A DNA stretch of 62,000 nucleotides from Phoronis australis (lineage: Eukaryota; Phoronida; Phoronidae). Under the pieces are notes generated by a model. It did not search any database. It saw only the letters and a program-made list of their open reading frames with translations, and was not told where the DNA came from. Made by a program: the position numbers and the translations under genes. Every line of letters starts with the position of its first letter. Position 1 is the stretch's first letter. Where the stretch lies: positions 311,213 to 373,212 of the forward strand of contig NMRA01000358.1 in assembly GCA_002633005.1 (NCBI GenBank), in the 5' to 3' direction. Shown one piece after another: positions 58,184 to 62,000 of this stretch.

Positions 58184-60686
58184 TGATACGCCGTAAAATG
58201 TAACAATTTCGTAAAATGCAACAACTGTTACATTTTACGTCATTGTTACATTTTACGTTGTTGTTAAATTTTATGTCGAATGCACAAGCGAGAAATGTAC
58301 CATTGTTACATTTTACGAAACCAACGTCATATTTCAAAGATAATGACCAAAATCCCGAACAAGTAGTATCTGACACGGCAGGGGGCACTCGAGTATTTTA
58401 GACGAGGGGTGCCGCCCGAAAAAATTGAATACCTATCGTTTAGAGAGTGAGCTTGGACAAAATATTGACCAATTTAGAGACAAGTTCTCACGCATTTCTG
58501 TTCCAGAAATTCAGAGAAGGCACCCTTTTAGATAATTTTTTTGATTTTTGCTGTGAAAAAAACATCCTTTTGGGCGGCACTTTCGTATACCTCTTCTACA
58601 GGAATGCAGTCCAGACTGACAGGGCATAAGTTTGGCTACCCATTATCATTTTTATTGCTATTACATTACTGTTATTGCTATTACTATCATTACTACTTTC
58701 ACTACTATTACTCGTTATCGGTATCGCTATCATTATTATTATCATTATTAATATTTTTGAATTTATTTAACAATGACACAGTGCAATATAAATAATACAT
58801 GTTTTAGCAAAGTGCTAATATATCATGTTCCTCAAACATATTGAAATCATCTCATTTACGATTCAATGTTTTCACCGGGCTCCCCATAATGGACAGCGAG
58901 TGCTTAAAGAGGTTCCTATCGTTCAACCTTAACAATATTGGGAGAAACGTCATGACAGCTGTGGATGCAGAATAGGCATACTTTTTAGAAACGAGGGGGT
59001 TGAGATTAAAAATCTTTACTAGACGCGCTCAATTTCAAAAATTGATTATTTCTGATCTATCGGCAAGCACGTATTGTTCGTAAATATATAACTATATCCT
59101 TCTGTAGTTTGCCACGAAGAACTGAATTCAGGCTGTACAATTTTTCTTGCGACTTACATCTAAGCGTGAGGATACCCACTGTGTAATCATTTTTGTCTCT
59201 TGTTGAAAACATTCATTTTCAAAGAACTGGGGCTCGCTCCCCGATGTAAATTCAAAATTTGCTTTAAGTTGAATTTTGAATGTAGACATTTTTCGAGAAC
59301 TAGCGACTAGTCGGCTATGGCTGCGGTCACTGGGTCTTTGGAATAGTTGGTAACGGATACAAAACACGCACAATTATATGTGGAACGAGCCCCAGTATTA
59401 ACTGAGTGAATTGAACTAGGTTTCATTGAAAGTGGGTTGTAAGGAACAAAAACGGCCAACGTCGAAGTCAGCGATGTTTAATATGCCAAAAGTCTTTATC
59501 TGTCTACAAGTTCGCGTGTTGTTGACAGCGAGCTGCAACACAAAAATGGCACCTCATGAGACACGTGGCTTCACGTCCATTAACACTAGAATGTCCAGTC
59601 TCTGTCTTTATTTATATGTGCTTCGGACTTAGGAACGTGGTTCCTAGTTAGGACTAACTATCATTGACTAAATACCAATTTTCTTGCATTTTTAATCTTA
59701 AAAGATAATAGAAAGAGAAAGTGCATGTTTTGAAAGCCCGAAAGGCCAACAGTTAGCTTTTTTCGCACTGTTGCCCCGTTAAACTATCGACCTAGACGCG
59801 GTATAAGCAAAATGACCTTGTCCTTTCAGAGTGGCAAAATATTTTTTATTTCCCCACCTAGACCTCCCATTTTACGCATACACGTCACGGTTTGATCAGT
59901 TGTTATCACCACTAATTCAGACAGGTTTGACATCGTAAGAACAATTGTATTTCTTTCAGCTTTTATCTCTTCAAAACACGTTCCACTAGAAATTGTCGTT
60001 CGTAATTAAGGTGGTAAACACAACCCGTCGGTATCAGAAGCTTTGGTCTTGTCCCTTTCGTGAGGAGCATTAGCCATGACTCCAAGGCAATGAAACACTG
60101 GCTGAAATAAATCAAGCTATTATAACGGGTGTTTTTTCTATCAAATTGGCTCCCGAAATTGAATACGCTGTCATTGTTTCTGTTGTGCTTACGGGGTACC
60201 AAGGGAAGTGTGTTTACTGTAATGCCGGACACACAATTGGGTGTTACCTGTGACCGCCCACAAAAGATTGCAAGAACGCTTTAACAATAAAAAACACGTT
60301 ACCTGATCTTGGAAACTCATTTCGTCTGGAATTGAAACTGTACGGGGTACATTTTTGACTATACCAAGAAAGCACATACGAACACATCTATAAATTCGAG
60401 CTGGCACATTTGATAGAATTTCATTCAAACAATCCGAGAACGCGTTAAGTGTATAAACCGTTTTCTCCGTGTGACAAATACGATGTAACTCATGAAATAT
60501 GATGTCGGTTTCGTAAAATGTAACAATGGTACATTTCTCGAATGTGCATTCGACGTATATTGTAACAATTAGATGAAATTTAAGAACTTGTTACATTTTA
60601 GGAGAGCCTGGCCTAGCAACGTAAAATGCAACAATGACGTGACAGTTGTTACATTTTACATAATTGGTACATTTTACGGCGTATCA
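58184..60686. mobile_element. 2.5-kb element with long TIRs made of TAAAATGTAACAA motifs
   Basis: The left terminus tgatacgccgtaaaatgtaa (58184) is matched by its inverse at the right end (to 60686). Inverted similarity extends for about 160 bases on the left (58184-58341) and about 190 on the right (60494-60686). Within each arm the motif cgtaaaatgtaacaa recurs several times in both orientations. The interior (58342-60493) has only short frames that I cannot assign, so the transposase is absent or unrecognisable. No target duplication was identified. Confidence 0.75.
58640..58765. repeat. ATT/ACT trinucleotide-rich simple repeat
   Basis: Imperfect runs of att, act, cat and tta triplets (ttattgctattactatcatt, attattattatcattattaa) inside the long-TIR element. 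Confidence 0.8.
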
Positions 60687-62000
60687 TACCCGTTGCCAGC
60701 AGAAATCAGTACCTAACTTTACCGCCAAATCCTATACTCTGCGGTGTTAAAAGTTTTTTGAAGTTATTGGAGAATGAAATTGTATTTTGTATTAAGTCAT
60801 TCATTTTTTGCCAAAATAAAAAGAAAAGTTAAAACTTTGGCCTGGAATTTCACATTTTAGATTTGGAGGCCGGGGTCATGGGGTCAAACAGGGAAACGTG
60901 TAAAAAATCATTCCGTTTTGAACGTGCAAATCTCAGCTGATGTTATTTTTCATGATCTGTCTTATTAGAATCTAAATTTGGAAACAATGCTATACGCAAT
61001 TATATGTCTTCATATAGCAATGAGTCAATGTTTACAGCCAACTCTGTCAAAGCGAATACAGGTGGCAATCGCCATTATCAAAGTGATCTTAATGTGTCAG
61101 TTTTTTCAAATTTTTATTTTATTTCAAAGGAAATAAAATGTAACAAAATTTGAATTTATTGTTTTCCTTTAAATTCCAGAAAGTCCTCACATAGTGTCAC
61201 TGGCGTCATAGATAGAAAAAAAAACTACCGAAAAAGAATTAAATGAGTCCGTTGGCATTTTTTTGACTTTTTAATCAGATTAGTGGACTTCAAGGGAATA
61301 TCCGGAAGTGAAAAACCTTGAAGCGTTAACTACATACATTAAGTGTATATCAGATTGTCTCAAACATTTCAAAGTGAACCCGCAGTCTCCTTCACTGCAG
61401 ACGGAATGGCCGCCCATTCGTGCCAAAAATGGGCTTTTTAACCACAATTTTCCCCTCCTCTCCAACCATCGTGAAAACAAGAGCATTGTGTGTCAACAGT
61501 CAACAAACTGAAAGTATTCACTCGCGTTTTTGTTCTGTAAAAATCGTGTTTTTCACGACGATTCTTGTAAGGTACATGTCAAGCAATGTTATTCATGATT
61601 CTTATACTGAGCATGAGTGTTTGTTTGATAACATGTTCTATATTTTTCGTGTTACTTGAAGCCTGGCTGTTCTTGTTGCTGTTTGTATTGATCTGATATG
61701 TACTGTTACTTACAGTGAATCGGATACCATCCATATAATAAGTTCTTGGACATGTCTGTCTGGCTTTCCTTCCAACTGCCACCATCGCGTTTATTTTTGA
61801 CGCAAATACGAAAACAGTTTATCTTCAGATTTTTTCATTTGTGGCAAATTACTTATAAGACACAGTATGTTATTACTATTCGGAACAATTTTCAAGTATT
61901 CCCTCAACATTGTCATTCCAAAAACTCTTTCCGTGGTTCCTTTGTAGATTGTATCACAATGCAAAAAAGAAACGATTAAACATTTAGCTGTTAAAATAAC
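60687..62000. other. Right edge, no feature recognised
   Basis: No exon, repeat array or inverted repeat could be supported between the long-TIR element and the window end. Open frames are short and without family resemblance. Confidence 0.4.

Noticed and set aside
60189-60428. Minus-strand frame with a possible donor inside the long-TIR element, considered as its transposase
   Set aside because: No transposase motif is recognisable, and the neighbouring minus-strand frame at 59963-60232 does not extend it into a known family.
1-62000. tRNA, rRNA, LTR retroelement or endogenous virus copies
   Set aside because: I saw no cloverleaf with A and B boxes, no rRNA-like tracts, no paired LTRs and no reverse-transcriptase motifs. 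A computed search could still find diverged ones.

Overview
The window is animal genomic DNA: genes are split by GT-AG introns with conserved phases, non-coding DNA dominates, and transposon remnants are dense. The protein families (sidekick, WBP2, ETFB, a KY/hillarin-like protein) and the repeat content suggest a marine invertebrate. I lean towards a non-vertebrate deuterostome such as a hemichordate or cephalochordate, at low confidence. There is one assembly gap of 81 N (36134-36214).

Layout. 1-12632 (+): the 3' half of a sidekick (SDK) cell-adhesion gene. It holds FN3 domains, one transmembrane segment and a cytoplasmic tail ending GFSSFV, the sidekick PDZ ligand. Two tandem exons (1933-2161 and 2396-2621) encode alternative versions of the same FN3 half-domain. 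Frame arithmetic allows exactly one of them in a productive mRNA. 16272-20564 (-): a complete WW-domain-binding protein 2 (WBP2) gene, 256 aa, with a possible alternative last exon. 20842-21606 (+): an intronless electron-transfer flavoprotein beta subunit (ETFB), divergent from WBP2 across 277 bp. 21607-29373: no recognised gene. 29374-37202 (-): a five-exon KY/hillarin-like gene, 903 aa, with a predicted N-myristoyl start and a transglutaminase-like core that has lost its catalytic Cys and His. A 2.4 kb hAT-type transposon sits in one of its introns. 55604-55673 (+): probable signal-peptide exon of a gene whose remainder I could not find.

The distal part (37.2-62 kb) is mostly mobile and repetitive DNA. 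It has a 1.2 kb minisatellite with a unit of about 41 bp, and two inverted copies of a TTAA-target element carrying a decayed P2X7-type ballast (Cys-rich zinc) domain. It also has a nested 134 bp element with 5-bp target duplications, and a 2.2 kb element with a decayed integrase-core transposase and subterminal tandem repeats. Further on are a 2.5 kb element with 160-190 bp terminal inverted repeats built from a TAAAATGTAACAA motif, and paired MITEs.

The host genes form no evident pathway. The one structural link is the short shared promoter of WBP2 and ETFB. The strongest biological signals are the frame-enforced mutually exclusive sidekick exons, the catalytically dead lipid-anchored KY-like protein, and the transposon family carrying the ballast domain.
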